Shown here: positions 37,589 to 48,022 of the stretch, one piece after another
How positions within the stretch are numbered: position 1 is the first letter of the stretch
How the letters are laid out: each line of letters opens with the position of its first letter
NCBI GenBank assembly: GCA_963805455.1
Contig: CAWDUJ010000003.1
Coordinates: forward strand, 124,001-188,000
Source of the DNA: VRUE01 sp963805455
GTDB taxonomy: Bacteria; Actinomycetota; Thermoleophilia; Solirubrobacterales; 70-9
Length of the DNA stretch: 64,000 bases
Direction: 5' to 3'
Program-made: the position numbers and the translations under genes
Notes under the pieces: model-generated
The model's database searches: none
The model's input: only the letters and a program-made list of their open reading frames with translations
Told to the model about the DNA's origin: nothing

Positions 37589-38461
37589 CTAGCGGTGACG
37601 GAGCAGAAGGGCGGCCCAATCGCCGTCGAGGCGGCGGTCGGCCTCGACCAGGTCGACACCGTCAAACGCATCGGCGATCTCGTCCAGCTCCGTGGGCAGG
37701 AGGCCTGAGCAGACCAGCGTGTCGGGAACCGGGGAAGGACTCGGCGGAGCAACAGCGGGGACGCTCCGGCGAGCCCTTCCCCGGTCCCCAGCAAGCCGGG
37801 CGGCAATGTCCCTGAGCACGGAGGCGGTGAGGTTGGCGACGGTGGTCGGGGCGAGCGGCGGCAGGCTCTCGCGGAGGTTGCGGCGCTCGAGGGCGATCTC
37901 GACCCCGTTGGCCGCGGCGTTTGTCGTGGCCGCCTCGATCGAGGGTGGCTCGTGGTCGTATCCGGAGACGGGGTTCCAGCCGAGCTTGGCGGCGGCGATC
38001 GCGAGTAGGCCTGAGCCGGTCCCAAGGTCGGTCAGGGGGCCCTCGGCCTCGCCGTCTGCGGCGAGCTCCAGCAACAGCTCGAGGCAGAGGCGGGTCGTCG
38101 GGTGGGCGCCGGTTCCGAAGGCGCGGCCGGGATCGACGACGACGTCGATCGTACCCTCGCGCGCCTGCTCCCAGGAGGGGCGCAGCCAGAGGCGCTCCCC
38201 GACCAGGATCGGGCGGTGGAAGTCCTGCCAGCGATCCGCCCAGTCGTCGGGCACCTCGGTCGAGACGACCTCGACCAGTCCCTCCCCGGCCGCCGCCTCG
38301 ATCTCGCCCAGCTCCGGCAGCTCCCCCTCGCCGCCGTAGATCGCATACTCGACATAGCCGGGGCCCTGCTCCTCCTCGACCCCGTTCGGCGCCAGCACCA
38401 TCAGCTCGGCGAGAACTACCTCAGCCTGCTCCGGCGCACACCTGACGGCGAGCCTGATCAA
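37589..38461 (-). CDS. prmA: Ribosomal protein L11 methyltransferase, with an in-frame palindromic insert
   Basis: 290 residues. The SAM motif is LTDLGTGSGLLAIAAAKLG, after GRAFGTGAHPTTRLCLELL, and the NLTASVL segment is the post-I motif. It trimethylates L11. Near the C-terminus, between DIAARLA and DTLVCSGLL, about 22 extra residues rich in Arg, Pro and Ser (RGRARRSVPAVAPPSPSP) replace the usual short turn. The DNA encoding them is the hairpin at 37724-37789. The insert keeps the frame and lies in a loop, so the enzyme is probably functional. Confidence 0.92.
   Translation of the reverse strand: MIRLAVRCAPEQAEVVLAELMVLAPNGVEEEQGPGYVEYAIYGGEGELPELGEIEAAAGEGLVEVVSTEVPDDWADRWQDFHRPILVGERLWLRPSWEQAREGTIDVVVDPGRAFGTGAHPTTRLCLELLLELAADGEAEGPLTDLGTGSGLLAIAAAKLGWNPVSGYDHEPPSIEAATTNAAANGVEIALERRNLRESLPPLAPTTVANLTASVLRDIAARLAGDRGRARRSVPAVAPPSPSPVPDTLVCSGLLPTELDEIADAFDGVDLVEADRRLDGDWAALLLRHR
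37724..37789. repeat. 66-bp hairpin inserted in frame within prmA
   Basis: 27-base arms (37724-37750 and 37763-37789) match at 24 positions around a 12-base loop. Sixty-six bases equals 22 codons. The encoded residues lie in a part of PrmA that is normally a tight loop, which is why I read it as an insertion. It resembles the in-gene palindromic elements described in Rickettsia, by behaviour rather than by sequence. Confidence 0.8.
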
Positions 38462-38469
38462 AGCGGCGT

Positions 38470-39132
38470 CTATTGGAAGGCTCGGCGGACGCGCGAGAAG
38501 AAGCTCTCGCCCTCGCCCGAGCCGAGGTTCTGCGGCCCGATCGTCTCGTCGAGTTTCTCGGCCAATTCGCGCTGCTCATCGCTGAGATCGGTCGGGACGA
38601 TCACCTGCACCGCGATGATCAGGTCGCCGGGCGGACCGCCTCCGGAGCCAGGCAGGCCGTTGCCACGGAGCGCGAACTGGGTCCCAGCCTGGATACCGGG
38701 CGGCAGCTCGATCTCCCGGTCTCCCTCGTGGCTCGGGATCGTCACCGCCGTGCCCAGCATCGCTTCGACGGCGGTGATCTCGATCCGGTGGACCAGGTCC
38801 TGGCCGCGCATCGGGCCGGTCCGTACCTCGAATCCGAAGCCACGACCGAAGAACGCCTGGAAGATGTCCTCGACCGAAGAGAACCCGGCGCCCGGTGGGA
38901 ACCCGCCCGAGCGCAGGCCCTCGTGGCCGTAGGTGTCATAGACCTGGCGCTGCTCAGGGTCGGAGAGGACCTCATAGGCCTCGGCGGCGGCCTTGAACTT
39001 CTCCTCGGCCTCGGGGTCGTGGTCGTTGACGTCGGGGTGGAGCTCGCGGGCAAGGCCGCGGAAGGCCCGCTTGACCTCGGCCCCATCGGCGTCGCGGCCG
39101 ACCCCGAGCACGTCGTAGTAGTCGTGAGCCAT
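38470..39132 (-). CDS. dnaJ: Short DnaJ-like cochaperone lacking zinc finger and CTD-I
   Basis: 220 residues, against about 375 for a normal DnaJ. The J domain (1-70, HPD at 32-34) and a short Gly/Phe region (to ~100) are intact. Residues 108-112 (MRGQD), which usually open the first C-terminal domain, run directly into EAMLGTAVTIPSHEGD and PPGIQAGTQFALRGNGLP, the second C-terminal domain and its end (ELAEKLDETIG ... SFFSRVRRAF). All four CxxCxGxG motifs and CTD-I are missing, without loss of frame. It should still stimulate DnaK, but substrate holding would be reduced. It is adjacent to hrcA, the usual place of a full dnaJ. Confidence 0.9.
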   Translation of the reverse strand: MAHDYYDVLGVGRDADGAEVKRAFRGLARELHPDVNDHDPEAEEKFKAAAEAYEVLSDPEQRQVYDTYGHEGLRSGGFPPGAGFSSVEDIFQAFFGRGFGFEVRTGPMRGQDLVHRIEITAVEAMLGTAVTIPSHEGDREIELPPGIQAGTQFALRGNGLPGSGGGPPGDLIIAVQVIVPTDLSDEQRELAEKLDETIGPQNLGSGEGESFFSRVRRAFQ

Positions 39133-39142
39133 TCCGTTTCGC

Positions 39143-40171
39143 CTAGTTGTCGAAGACCGTCTCGCAGTAGCGCGAGAGCTCGCGGGCCGCGCTGCGGACA
39201 GAGGAGATCGCAGTCGCGTAGTCCATCCGCAGTGGCCCGACCACCCCGACCGAGCCGAGGTTGCGATGGGCGAGGCCGTAGTTGGCCCCGACGACGCTGA
39301 CGCTGCGGAGCTCCGGCTGGGGGTTCTCGTCGCCGATGAAGAGGAAGACCGAGCGCTCCTCGAGCGCCGAGTGCAGCATCCCGAGCATGTTGGCGCGCCG
39401 CTCGAGCGCGGTCATCAACTCGTCTGCCCGCGGCAGGTCGTCGAGGTGAGCCTCGGAGAGAAGCCGGGAGGCCCCGTCGACATAGAGGGTGTCGACGTCC
39501 TCGGACTCGAGACCGGTGAAGGCACCGCTGAGCGTGCCGACGAAGTCCGCCTCGAGCGGGTCGAGCTCATCGCGGGCGAGCCGGTCGGCGATCATCCGCG
39601 ACCCGACGCCCATTCCCGAGAGGACCTCATTCAGGTAGCTCGAGGCCCACTCGACCAGGCCCGGGTCGACGGACTCATCGAAGTCGAAGACGCGCTTGGC
39701 CACGGCTCCGGTCGAGGCGATCGCGATCGCCACCACCCGGTTCGGCTGCAGGCGCAGGACCTCGACCCGGTGGATCGTGGCGGCGTGGCTGGGCGGCGGC
39801 GCCGTGACCAGCGCCATCAGATCGGTGACGTCGGCCAGCGCGGCCGTCGTCTCCCGCAGTGCCTGGTCGATCTCCCTCCGCAGCCGCGACAACCGAAGCT
39901 CTCCCCCGGCCCCGGCCGATGGCGCGTCCGCTTTCATCAGCGAGTCGACGTAGTGGCGGTAGCCGGAGTCGGTCGGGACCCGCCCGGCCGAGGTGTGTGG
40001 ATGGGTCAGAAACCCCGCCGCCTCGAGCGCGGCGAGCTCGGCTCGAACAGTCGACGGGCCCCACTCGATCTGATCGAGCTCGGCGATCGGCTTCGAAGCG
40101 ACCGGCCGCCCGGACACCAGATAGGCGTCAACGACCAGCCCGAGGATCATCGCCTGGCGATGGGAAAGCAT
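39143..40171 (-). CDS. hrcA: Heat-inducible transcription repressor HrcA
   Basis: About 342 residues. The N-terminal winged helix reads ILGLVVDAYLVSGRPVASK and GPSTVRAELAALEAAGFLTHPHTSAGRVPTD. The C-terminal part has the ligand/GAF-like region ending NLGSVGVVGPLRMDYATAI. HrcA represses heat-shock operons by binding CIRCE elements. I saw no CIRCE sequence upstream of hrcA or dnaJ in this window. The start is ATG 40171, with GTG 40174 adjacent. It lies 10 bases upstream of dnaJ, so the two are probably co-transcribed. Confidence 0.96.
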   Translation of the reverse strand: MLSHRQAMILGLVVDAYLVSGRPVASKPIAELDQIEWGPSTVRAELAALEAAGFLTHPHTSAGRVPTDSGYRHYVDSLMKADAPSAGAGGELRLSRLRREIDQALRETTAALADVTDLMALVTAPPPSHAATIHRVEVLRLQPNRVVAIAIASTGAVAKRVFDFDESVDPGLVEWASSYLNEVLSGMGVGSRMIADRLARDELDPLEADFVGTLSGAFTGLESEDVDTLYVDGASRLLSEAHLDDLPRADELMTALERRANMLGMLHSALEERSVFLFIGDENPQPELRSVSVVGANYGLAHRNLGSVGVVGPLRMDYATAISSVRSAARELSRYCETVFDN

Positions 40172-40227
40172 CACTACATCTTAGGAACCGCCACAGCGCC
40201 GCCGAGAAAGGGGGCCGCCGGAAGCCG

Positions 40228-40620
40228 CTAGAGCTGAATTTCCGCCTCAGCGTTGCGGATGGTCTGGTTCTCTCCCTGGGCGGCGACGGTGTCGATCACG
40301 ACCCTGTCGCCGTCGACCGATTTGACGGTCCCGGTGACGACGATCTCGGTCTCCGGCGCACCCATCCCGCGGAACTGGACCGAGAGCCGTTTCAGCGCGC
40401 GCGGGTTGCCGCCGGCGGCGGCGGCGTTGGCCCGGGCGACGAGCCCCATCATGTAGAGGCCGTGGAGGATCGTGTCGGGGAGGCCGACGGCCTTGGCGAA
40501 CTCGGGGTCGATATGGATCGGGTTGAAGTCACCGGAGGCACCCGCGTAGCGGTGGGGCAGGTACTTGTCCGGGGTGACCCGCAGCTCCGGGATCTGGTCA
40601 CCGACCTTCAGCTCGGCCAT
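40228..40620 (-). CDS. MaoC-like hydratase (HadB-type dehydratase subunit)
   Basis: A 130-residue hotdog-fold protein. YAGASGDFNPIHIDPEFAKAVG carries the catalytic Asp-His motif (D..NPxH) of R-specific enoyl hydratases, and ILHGLYMMGLVAR the following helix. With the upstream gene it resembles the two subunits of the mycobacterial HadAB/HadBC dehydratase, which removes water from 3-hydroxyacyl carriers in fatty-acid elongation. The start at ATG 40620 lies inside the 3' end of micro-ORF copy 6. Confidence 0.85.
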   Translation of the reverse strand: MAELKVGDQIPELRVTPDKYLPHRYAGASGDFNPIHIDPEFAKAVGLPDTILHGLYMMGLVARANAAAAGGNPRALKRLSVQFRGMGAPETEIVVTGTVKSVDGDRVVIDTVAAQGENQTIRNAEAEIQL

Positions 40621-40688
40621 GACAAATCCTCCCGCTTCGCTCGCTGCGCCAAGAGACAGATTGCGACGCTTGCTCGCTCCGCGCTCAT
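40608..40688 (-). CDS. Micro-ORF cassette, copy 6 (between the two MaoC genes)
   Basis: 26 codons from ATG 40688, four bases after the stop of the upstream MaoC gene. The peptide begins MSAERASV and contains AQRAKREDL. Unlike other copies it reads through the downstream start (TCATGG) and stops 13 bases inside that gene, so the coupling is by overlap, not by ATGA. The GGGAGG segment upstream of the MaoC ATG serves as its ribosome binding site. Arg19 is CGG here versus CGC elsewhere (silent). Confidence 0.5.
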   Translation of the reverse strand: MSAERASVAICLLAQRAKREDLSWPS

Positions 40689-40689
40689 C

Positions 40690-41130
40690 TCATACCCCCC
40701 TGACGATGTTGGTCCAGGTTCCGCGAACGACCTGGTCGCCGTTCTGGTTGACCGAGTTGGTCTCGAATATGTAGAAACCCTTGCCGTCTTTCTCGAAGAT
40801 CTCGAGGTTCTTGGCGGTGGTGGTGATCTCGTCGCCGACGACGGCGGGCTCGTCCCACTCGAACTCCTGGCTGCCGTGGACCATCGCCGCGAAGTTCATC
40901 CCGACCTCGGGGTCGAACATCGCCGGACCGAGCGCCGGTGCCGCGTAGACGACGACGAACATCGGCGGCGCGACGACGTCGCGGAAGCCGGCGGCCCTGG
41001 CGGCCTCGCGGTCGAAGTGGACCGGGTTCTCGATCCCGATCACCCGCGCGTACTCGCCGATCTTCTCCTTGCCCACCTCATGGGTGGTGGCGGGCCATTC
41101 CTTCCCCACCGCGTCAGTCTTGATCGCCAT
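40690..41130 (-). CDS. MaoC N-terminal-type dehydratase (HadA/HadC-like)
   Basis: 146 residues. KIGEYARVIGIENPVHFDREAARAAGFRDVVAPPMFVVV is the FAS1-like dehydratase hotdog N-terminus, in which the catalytic residues are absent and the subunit supports a catalytic partner. The partner is likely the next gene. Identity rests on the VVAPPMF and WDEPAVVGDEI motifs. The start is ATG 41130, 12 bases after lepA begins its own stop region. Confidence 0.85.
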   Translation of the reverse strand: MAIKTDAVGKEWPATTHEVGKEKIGEYARVIGIENPVHFDREAARAAGFRDVVAPPMFVVVYAAPALGPAMFDPEVGMNFAAMVHGSQEFEWDEPAVVGDEITTTAKNLEIFEKDGKGFYIFETNSVNQNGDQVVRGTWTNIVRGV

Positions 41131-41142
41131 CGCGGCGGGATC

Positions 41143-42936
<1,794 letters not shown>

Positions 42937-42980
42937 CGGCGGGCCAGTATGGCGAAGACGACTCCGCCGCCTGCTCCGCT

Positions 42981-45001
42981 TCAGCAGGTCGATGGATCGA
43001 GCGGGCCGCTGAGCCTGAAGACCTTGGTCGGGGGGACGGCGAGGAGCAGGCGTGCGGTCGGGCCTTCGGTCCAGCGGGCCGAGGCGGGATAGGGCGGGCG
43101 GCCCGGTTCGATCCGGTCGCGGCTGGCGATGACGTATTCGTATTCGCCCTCGTCGATCAGGCGGCGCCACTCCACACAGCTCGTCGGCGCGACGAACCCG
43201 CCGTGGGGCTCGTGACGGCCGACGAACTCGACCCGGTTCGAGAGATCGGTGCCGAACAGCGGGTACTGGCGGGTGCTGGTGGTCGCAATCCGCTCGCCGG
43301 AGGTCGACCTAGCCGCCGCGAACACCGCGTTCAGGCCTGGCGCTGCGAAGGTCGGGTCCTTGTATCGGTTCTCCAGGTAGTGGCGTTGGACGGGATACCC
43401 GATTGCGACCGTGATCACCGCAAGGAGAGCCAGAGCCACCGTAGGGCCATGGGGCACCCCCCGCCCGGACAAGTGCCGGCCTAATGAGGTCGGCACTTTG
43501 AGTATCCGCCCGTCCGAAGGATGCCCCATGACCCCCCGACCGCGCATGTCTCTCACTGCTGGCGGAAGGAGCGCCATGCCGAGAATCAGCGCCGGCGCCA
43601 GATAGCGGAGGCCGGATTCGAAGCCCCGCGGCATTCCGTCCGGCCCCGAAGCTGAGGTTGGCGCCACCAGCCAAGCTGCTGCCGCTGCGAGGCCGACGGC
43701 GCCGGCCACGCGCAGGTATGGGTTGGAGCGCGGGCCGAGCGCCAGCAGGAGGCCGGCGAGGGCTGCCGCTCCCAGCAGCGGCCAGAGAATCGTCAGGCCG
43801 TGATGGATGCCCGGCAGCAGCCAGTCCGACCAGACCGAGCCGTCGGTCAGGTAGCCAAGGACGCTGTGGCCTTCGCGGCCGCCGAGGGTCTGGTCGGGGC
43901 CAGGGAGCGAGATCGGGCCGAAATCGGTGAACCATGGAAGCGGGTTGCCGGTATGGGCGAGGTTCCGCAGGTACCAGTAGCCACCTCCGGCGAGCGCGGC
44001 GAGGCCACCGAGCCCCAGAGACCGCCAACGAGCTCCCCCGGGGCGGCAACCGCGATCCCGACCAGCAGCGCAAGGGACGGGAGGAGGTAGTTGAGCTTGG
44101 TCCCGGCGGCGAGCCCTGCCGCGAGGCCGGCGACGATCAGCGCTCCGTCGGGGAGCCGCCGGCCGTCACTCGAGGGGCTCGACGCCGCGTTGAGCATCAC
44201 CGCGACGGCGGCGAGCAGGAAGAAGATCGCGACGATGTCGTTACGCGCCTCCCCCGCCTGATCGGCGAGGAGCGGCGCCCTCAGGATCAGAGCGCCAAGG
44301 AGGACGGAGAACACCGGGACGCCGTAGGGGCGGCCTATTCCCCAGAGCGCAAACAGGCAGCCGACGAACCAGCCGAGGTTCAGCAGCGGCGAGAGGATGT
44401 CCCGGTCGAAGGCGAGCATCCCGACCGCGTGGAAGATTTCAGCGTTGGCCGGGTAGAACCAGGCGAGGAACTGGGGGGCGATGTAGTGCAGTTCCCAGGT
44501 GTTGCCGCTCTGGTGAAATCCGGCCGCGAACGGGCCGTGGTACCAGGTCGAGTCGAAGCCGGTCATCCCGGTGCTGAGCGATTCACGAACTCCTCCGCCG
44601 AAATCGATCACTGCCAAAAGGCCGATGAGTGCGGCGACCACCGCCTGTATCTCCAGTCTGCGGCCCGCGGGTCCTGGCGCGGCGTGAGGGGAGCTCTGCG
44701 GGCCACGCTGTCCTCGACCCCCCTTCCCCTGTGCCACCCGCGGGAGCAGCCTCCAGAGAGAGACGCCGATCACCGCGACAGCCGCCAGATATGGGAGCGG
44801 CTCGAACAGGCCGACAGTTCCCAAGAGCTCAGCAGGCCAGATGACCAGGGCGAGGGCGAGGACGGAGGTGGCGAGGAGGGCCGGGGTGCCGTCGAAGTCG
44901 GGCAGCAGGCGCCGGCGGGCGGCGGTTGCTCCGAGCCAGGCGGAGATCGCCAGGAGAGCGAGACCGACGATGCCGAGCAGGTAGGCGCCGAGGTCGAGCA
45001 A
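42981..45001 (-). CDS. Polytopic membrane protein, glycosyltransferase-39-like, frameshifted and carrying a palindromic insert
   Basis: About 674 residues after repair, with at least ten membrane helices. STGMTGFDSTWYHGPFAAGF near the first loop and YWYLRNLAHTGNPLPWF after the repair are the conserved Asp and membrane-loop patterns of lipid-linked sugar transferases (GT-C). The frame is lost at the CCCC run 44013-44016: one frame ends GGLWGS and adding a base restores GLAALAGGGYWYLRN. Length 2021 nt is one short of a multiple of three. An in-frame palindrome (element B) encodes MGHPSDGRILKVPTSLGRHL between two helices. Substrate unknown. It is followed by murJ upstream on the same strand. Confidence 0.75.
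43448..43530. repeat. Nested palindrome B, in frame within a membrane-protein gene
   Basis: Outer stem 43448-43456 with 43522-43530, inner stem 43471-43482 with 43487-43498 (11 of 12 pairs plus a wobble). On the minus strand the bulged side reads GGGCGGATACTCAAA and the opposite side CTTGTCCGGGCGG, as in element A. It lies inside the coding region between two predicted helices. Confidence 0.75.
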
Positions 45002-45011
45002 CGCCGACCCC

Positions 45012-46688
45012 CTAGCCCCTGCGAAGCAGACGCATCACCTGCGTCAGCTCGGCGATCCTCAGCAGCTTGGCGGCGGCGACGTAGACGAGGCCTCCGAGCA
45101 CCAGTCCGCTGCCGAGCGAGGCGATCTGGCCGAGGAGGCCGCGTCCGAGGGTCCCGTCGAGGACGTCCCAGACCCCGAAGCTGACCGCCGCCAGCGCCGC
45201 CGCGGCGACCGATATCCGGATCGCGGCGTCGAGGAGGCGGCCCAGCTCGAGCCCGTGCAGAAGCCCACGCAGGATCACCATCTGGGCGGCGACGCTGGCC
45301 GCGGTGGCGAGCCCGGTGGCTGCGACGATACCGCCGACGCCGAGGTGGTAGAGCGCCAGGGCGCCGATCGCGGTGATCGCGAGGTTGGCGCAGGCGATCG
45401 AGGTCGGAATCCAGGGCCGCTGGAGACTGAAGAAGGTCCGCGTCAGCAGCAGGAAGAGGCCGTTCGTCGGCAGCGAAAGCGCGAACCAGAAGAGCGCGGT
45501 GGCGACGAGTGTCGTCTGGTCGGCGGTGAACTCCCCGCGCTGGTAGACGAGCCGGATCATCGGTTCGGAGAGGACCAGGATCGATGCCGCCGCCGGCACC
45601 AGGATGAAGAGGATCTGGCGCATCCCATTCGCCATCGTCGCCCGCAGGTCGTCGGTCGCGCCGCGGGCCGCGAACCGGGCCAGGGTCGGAAACAGGACCG
45701 TCGCGATCGCGACCGAGAAGATCCCCTGCGGCAGCTGGTAGATCCGGAACGCCTTGTCGATCGCGGCCGGCGCCTCGTCGCTGACGAGGCTGCCGAAGAG
45801 GCTGTTGATGATCAGGTTGAAGTTGATCAGCCCGAGGCTGATCGTCACCGGCAGCATCAACAGCAGGACGCGGCGCACGTCGGGGTTCCGCCATTCGAAG
45901 CTCCATTTGAACCTGAACGGCGTGTTGCGGAGGTCCCAGACCGGGATCATCAGCTGGACCAGGGTCCCGATGAGGATCCCGATCGCGTAGGCGTAGATCC
46001 GGTCCTGGCCCTCGAACTTCGGGATCAGGAAGACCAGCGCGGCGATGATCGTCAGGTTCCAGAACAGGGGCGAGATTGCGAAGGCGCCGAAGCGGTCGTA
46101 GCTGTTGAGGATGCCGACGACGACACCGCTGACCCCAAGCAGGATCAGGATCGGGAAGAGGATCTGGGAAAGGGTGACGGTGAGATCGAGGATCTCCCCG
46201 GAGAACCCGGGCGCGACCAGGGGCATGATCACCGGCGCCAGCAGCACGAAGATCGCCGTGATCGATCCGAGCACGAGGGTCACGAGCAGCAGCAGGGTCG
46301 ATGCGAGGCGGAATGCCTCTCGGGTGTTCCCCTTCTCGAGCTGCTCGGTGAAGATCGGGACGAAGGCGGGCTGCAGCGCCGCGTCGGCGAACAGGGCGCG
46401 GACCAGGTTCGGGACCTGGAAGGCGATCGTGAAGGCCGACATCGGCCCGTTGACACCGTAGTAGCCGGCGGCGACTATCTCGCGGACGAGGCCGGCGATG
46501 CGGGAGGCCGCGGTCGCGACCGAGAAGAAAGCGGTAGAGCGGGCGATCCGCCCGGCCTGGCGCCCCGGCGAGGGGTCGGCGCTCGGTTCCTCGCCCGGTT
46601 CGAACGCCTCGGCGGCACGCACGGCGGCGTCGGAGGCGACGTCGGCGTCCTCGCGATCCGGGTTGTCAGCTGACTCGGGCCTCTCCAA
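45012..46688 (-). CDS. murJ: Lipid II flippase MurJ
   Basis: 558 residues. After an acidic N-terminal tail of about 45 residues, 14 helices follow with the family's FFSVATAASRIAGLVREIVAAGYYG and FQVPNLVRALFADAALQPAFVP. It flips lipid II across the membrane for cell-wall synthesis. The start is a TTG at 46688; a later start without the acidic tail is possible. It is divergent from rpsT, with TATAGT (46715-46720) between them as a candidate rpsT -10 element. Confidence 0.94.
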   Translation of the reverse strand: MERPESADNPDREDADVASDAAVRAAEAFEPGEEPSADPSPGRQAGRIARSTAFFSVATAASRIAGLVREIVAAGYYGVNGPMSAFTIAFQVPNLVRALFADAALQPAFVPIFTEQLEKGNTREAFRLASTLLLLVTLVLGSITAIFVLLAPVIMPLVAPGFSGEILDLTVTLSQILFPILILLGVSGVVVGILNSYDRFGAFAISPLFWNLTIIAALVFLIPKFEGQDRIYAYAIGILIGTLVQLMIPVWDLRNTPFRFKWSFEWRNPDVRRVLLLMLPVTISLGLINFNLIINSLFGSLVSDEAPAAIDKAFRIYQLPQGIFSVAIATVLFPTLARFAARGATDDLRATMANGMRQILFILVPAAASILVLSEPMIRLVYQRGEFTADQTTLVATALFWFALSLPTNGLFLLLTRTFFSLQRPWIPTSIACANLAITAIGALALYHLGVGGIVAATGLATAASVAAQMVILRGLLHGLELGRLLDAAIRISVAAAALAAVSFGVWDVLDGTLGRGLLGQIASLGSGLVLGGLVYVAAAKLLRIAELTQVMRLLRRG

Positions 46689-46767
46689 GCTGGTGCCACT
46701 CTGGTCTCAGTCGCTATAGTCGCTGGCCGCCCGGAGCCGGCCTGGAGCCGCTTCTGGCACACGACCA

Positions 46768-47028
46768 ATGGCCAACATAGCCTCACAGAAGAAGCGGATC
46801 CTACGCAGCGAGCGGGAGCGAACCGAGAACCGGCTGCTGACGAGCACCGTCAAGACCCATTTCCGCCGCCTCGAGAGCGCGGTCGAGGGCGGCGATGCCG
46901 ACGCGATCAAGACCGAGCACCACGACCTCGTCTCGCGCATCGACAAGGCCGTCCAGAAGGGCGCCCTGCACCGCAATACGGGCGCCCGCAAGAAGTCCCG
47001 CGCAGCCCGCATCGCGGCCGGCAAGTAG
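46768..47028 (+). CDS. rpsT: 30S ribosomal protein S20
   Basis: 86 residues, MANIASQKKRILRSERERTEN (split from RLLTSTVKTHFRR), a basic helical protein that binds 16S rRNA early in assembly. Its orientation opposite to holA and murJ is common in Actinobacteria. It has no obvious ribosome binding site (CGACCAATGG). A candidate -10 TATAGT lies about 48 bases upstream, with no clear -35. It ends on the base before the convergent holA gene. Confidence 0.96.
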   Translation: MANIASQKKRILRSERERTENRLLTSTVKTHFRRLESAVEGGDADAIKTEHHDLVSRIDKAVQKGALHRNTGARKKSRAARIAAGK

Positions 47029-48012
47029 TCAGACCGCCGAGCCCGAGGCCGCTCGCCGCAACGCCAGCGTGAGTGCCAGCTCGTCGCCGTAGTCGGCGCC
47101 GCCGCGGCACCAGACCTCGAGGTCGGCGAGGGCGATCGTTGCGTCGCGCAGGTGGTCCACACTCGTGTCCTCGAGCCGGCGCACGAGCTGCTTGGCGGCG
47201 TAGGGGTGCATGCCGAGCCCGGATTCGACCTGCTTGGCCGGAATACCCTCGGCGAGCTGGGCGGCCGCGGCGCATGCCTTTCGCAGGCGCGACGCCAGGC
47301 CGTAGATCAGGCCGGTGACGTTCTCCCCCTGAGAGATCAGCCGCTCGGCGATCGCCAGCGCCTTCTCGGGGTCGCGTTCGAGCAGGGTGTCGGAGAGGGC
47401 CCAGACCGCGGCCTCGGAGGTGTCGGAGATCATCGCGTCGAGGTCGGCCGCCGTGACCTCGCCATCCTCGCCTGCCCAGAGCGCGAGGCGCTCGAGCTCG
47501 TTGTGGAGGCGCAATGTGCCGGTCCCCATCCGGTCGACCAGGAGCCGCGCCGCGGTCGGCTCCAGCCGGAATCCGAGCCGCCGCGCTTCGGCGACCAGCG
47601 CCCGCGGCATCTCGCGGGCGCGCGGCTCCTCGAACTCGTGCAGCTCGCCCCCCGCCGCCTTGACCGCCTTGGCCAGCTTCGCCGGCGGTTTGGCTCGGGC
47701 GATGAGGACGACGGTGAGGTCAGGCGGAAGGTCGGCGAGCGCCGCGGCGACCGCGTCGAGCTGGGGATCGCGCCAGCGCTCGACCCCGTCGGCCAGCAGA
47801 TAGCGCCGCGACTCGGTCAGCGACATCGCCGGGATCGCGCCCAGAAGCGCCTCGTGGTCGGGCGCGCCGGCGCCCTCGCGCGCCTCGAAGACCTCCAAGG
47901 CCGCCGCCCCGCCCTCGCGCTCCGCGCGGGCGCGAAGCCGCGCCCGCGTCTCCTCGATCTTTGCCTGGTCAGTGCCGGCGATGAAGTAGAGGGGTCCCAT
48001 CTCGGACGGCAT
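47029..48012 (-). CDS. holA: DNA polymerase III subunit delta
   Basis: 327 residues of clamp-loader subunit. GPLYFIAGTDQAKIEE and the YLLADGVERW region belong to the N-terminal domain; VLIARAKPPAKLAK and the lid helices follow; HPYAAKQLVRRLEDTS is the conserved C-terminal HPFVVKKL-like motif. It opens the sliding clamp at the replication fork. I take ATG 48012; ATG 48000 is a close alternative. A longer frame runs back through palindrome C and is rejected. Confidence 0.92.
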   Translation of the reverse strand: MPSEMGPLYFIAGTDQAKIEETRARLRARAEREGGAAALEVFEAREGAGAPDHEALLGAIPAMSLTESRRYLLADGVERWRDPQLDAVAAALADLPPDLTVVLIARAKPPAKLAKAVKAAGGELHEFEEPRAREMPRALVAEARRLGFRLEPTAARLLVDRMGTGTLRLHNELERLALWAGEDGEVTAADLDAMISDTSEAAVWALSDTLLERDPEKALAIAERLISQGENVTGLIYGLASRLRKACAAAAQLAEGIPAKQVESGLGMHPYAAKQLVRRLEDTSVDHLRDATIALADLEVWCRGGADYGDELALTLALRRAASGSAV

Positions 48013-48022
48013 CCAGGCGAGT

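Noticed and set aside
40172..40227. CIRCE operator for hrcA
   Set aside because: No TTAGCACTC-N9-GAGTGCTAA-like inverted repeat is present between hrcA and the MaoC gene.
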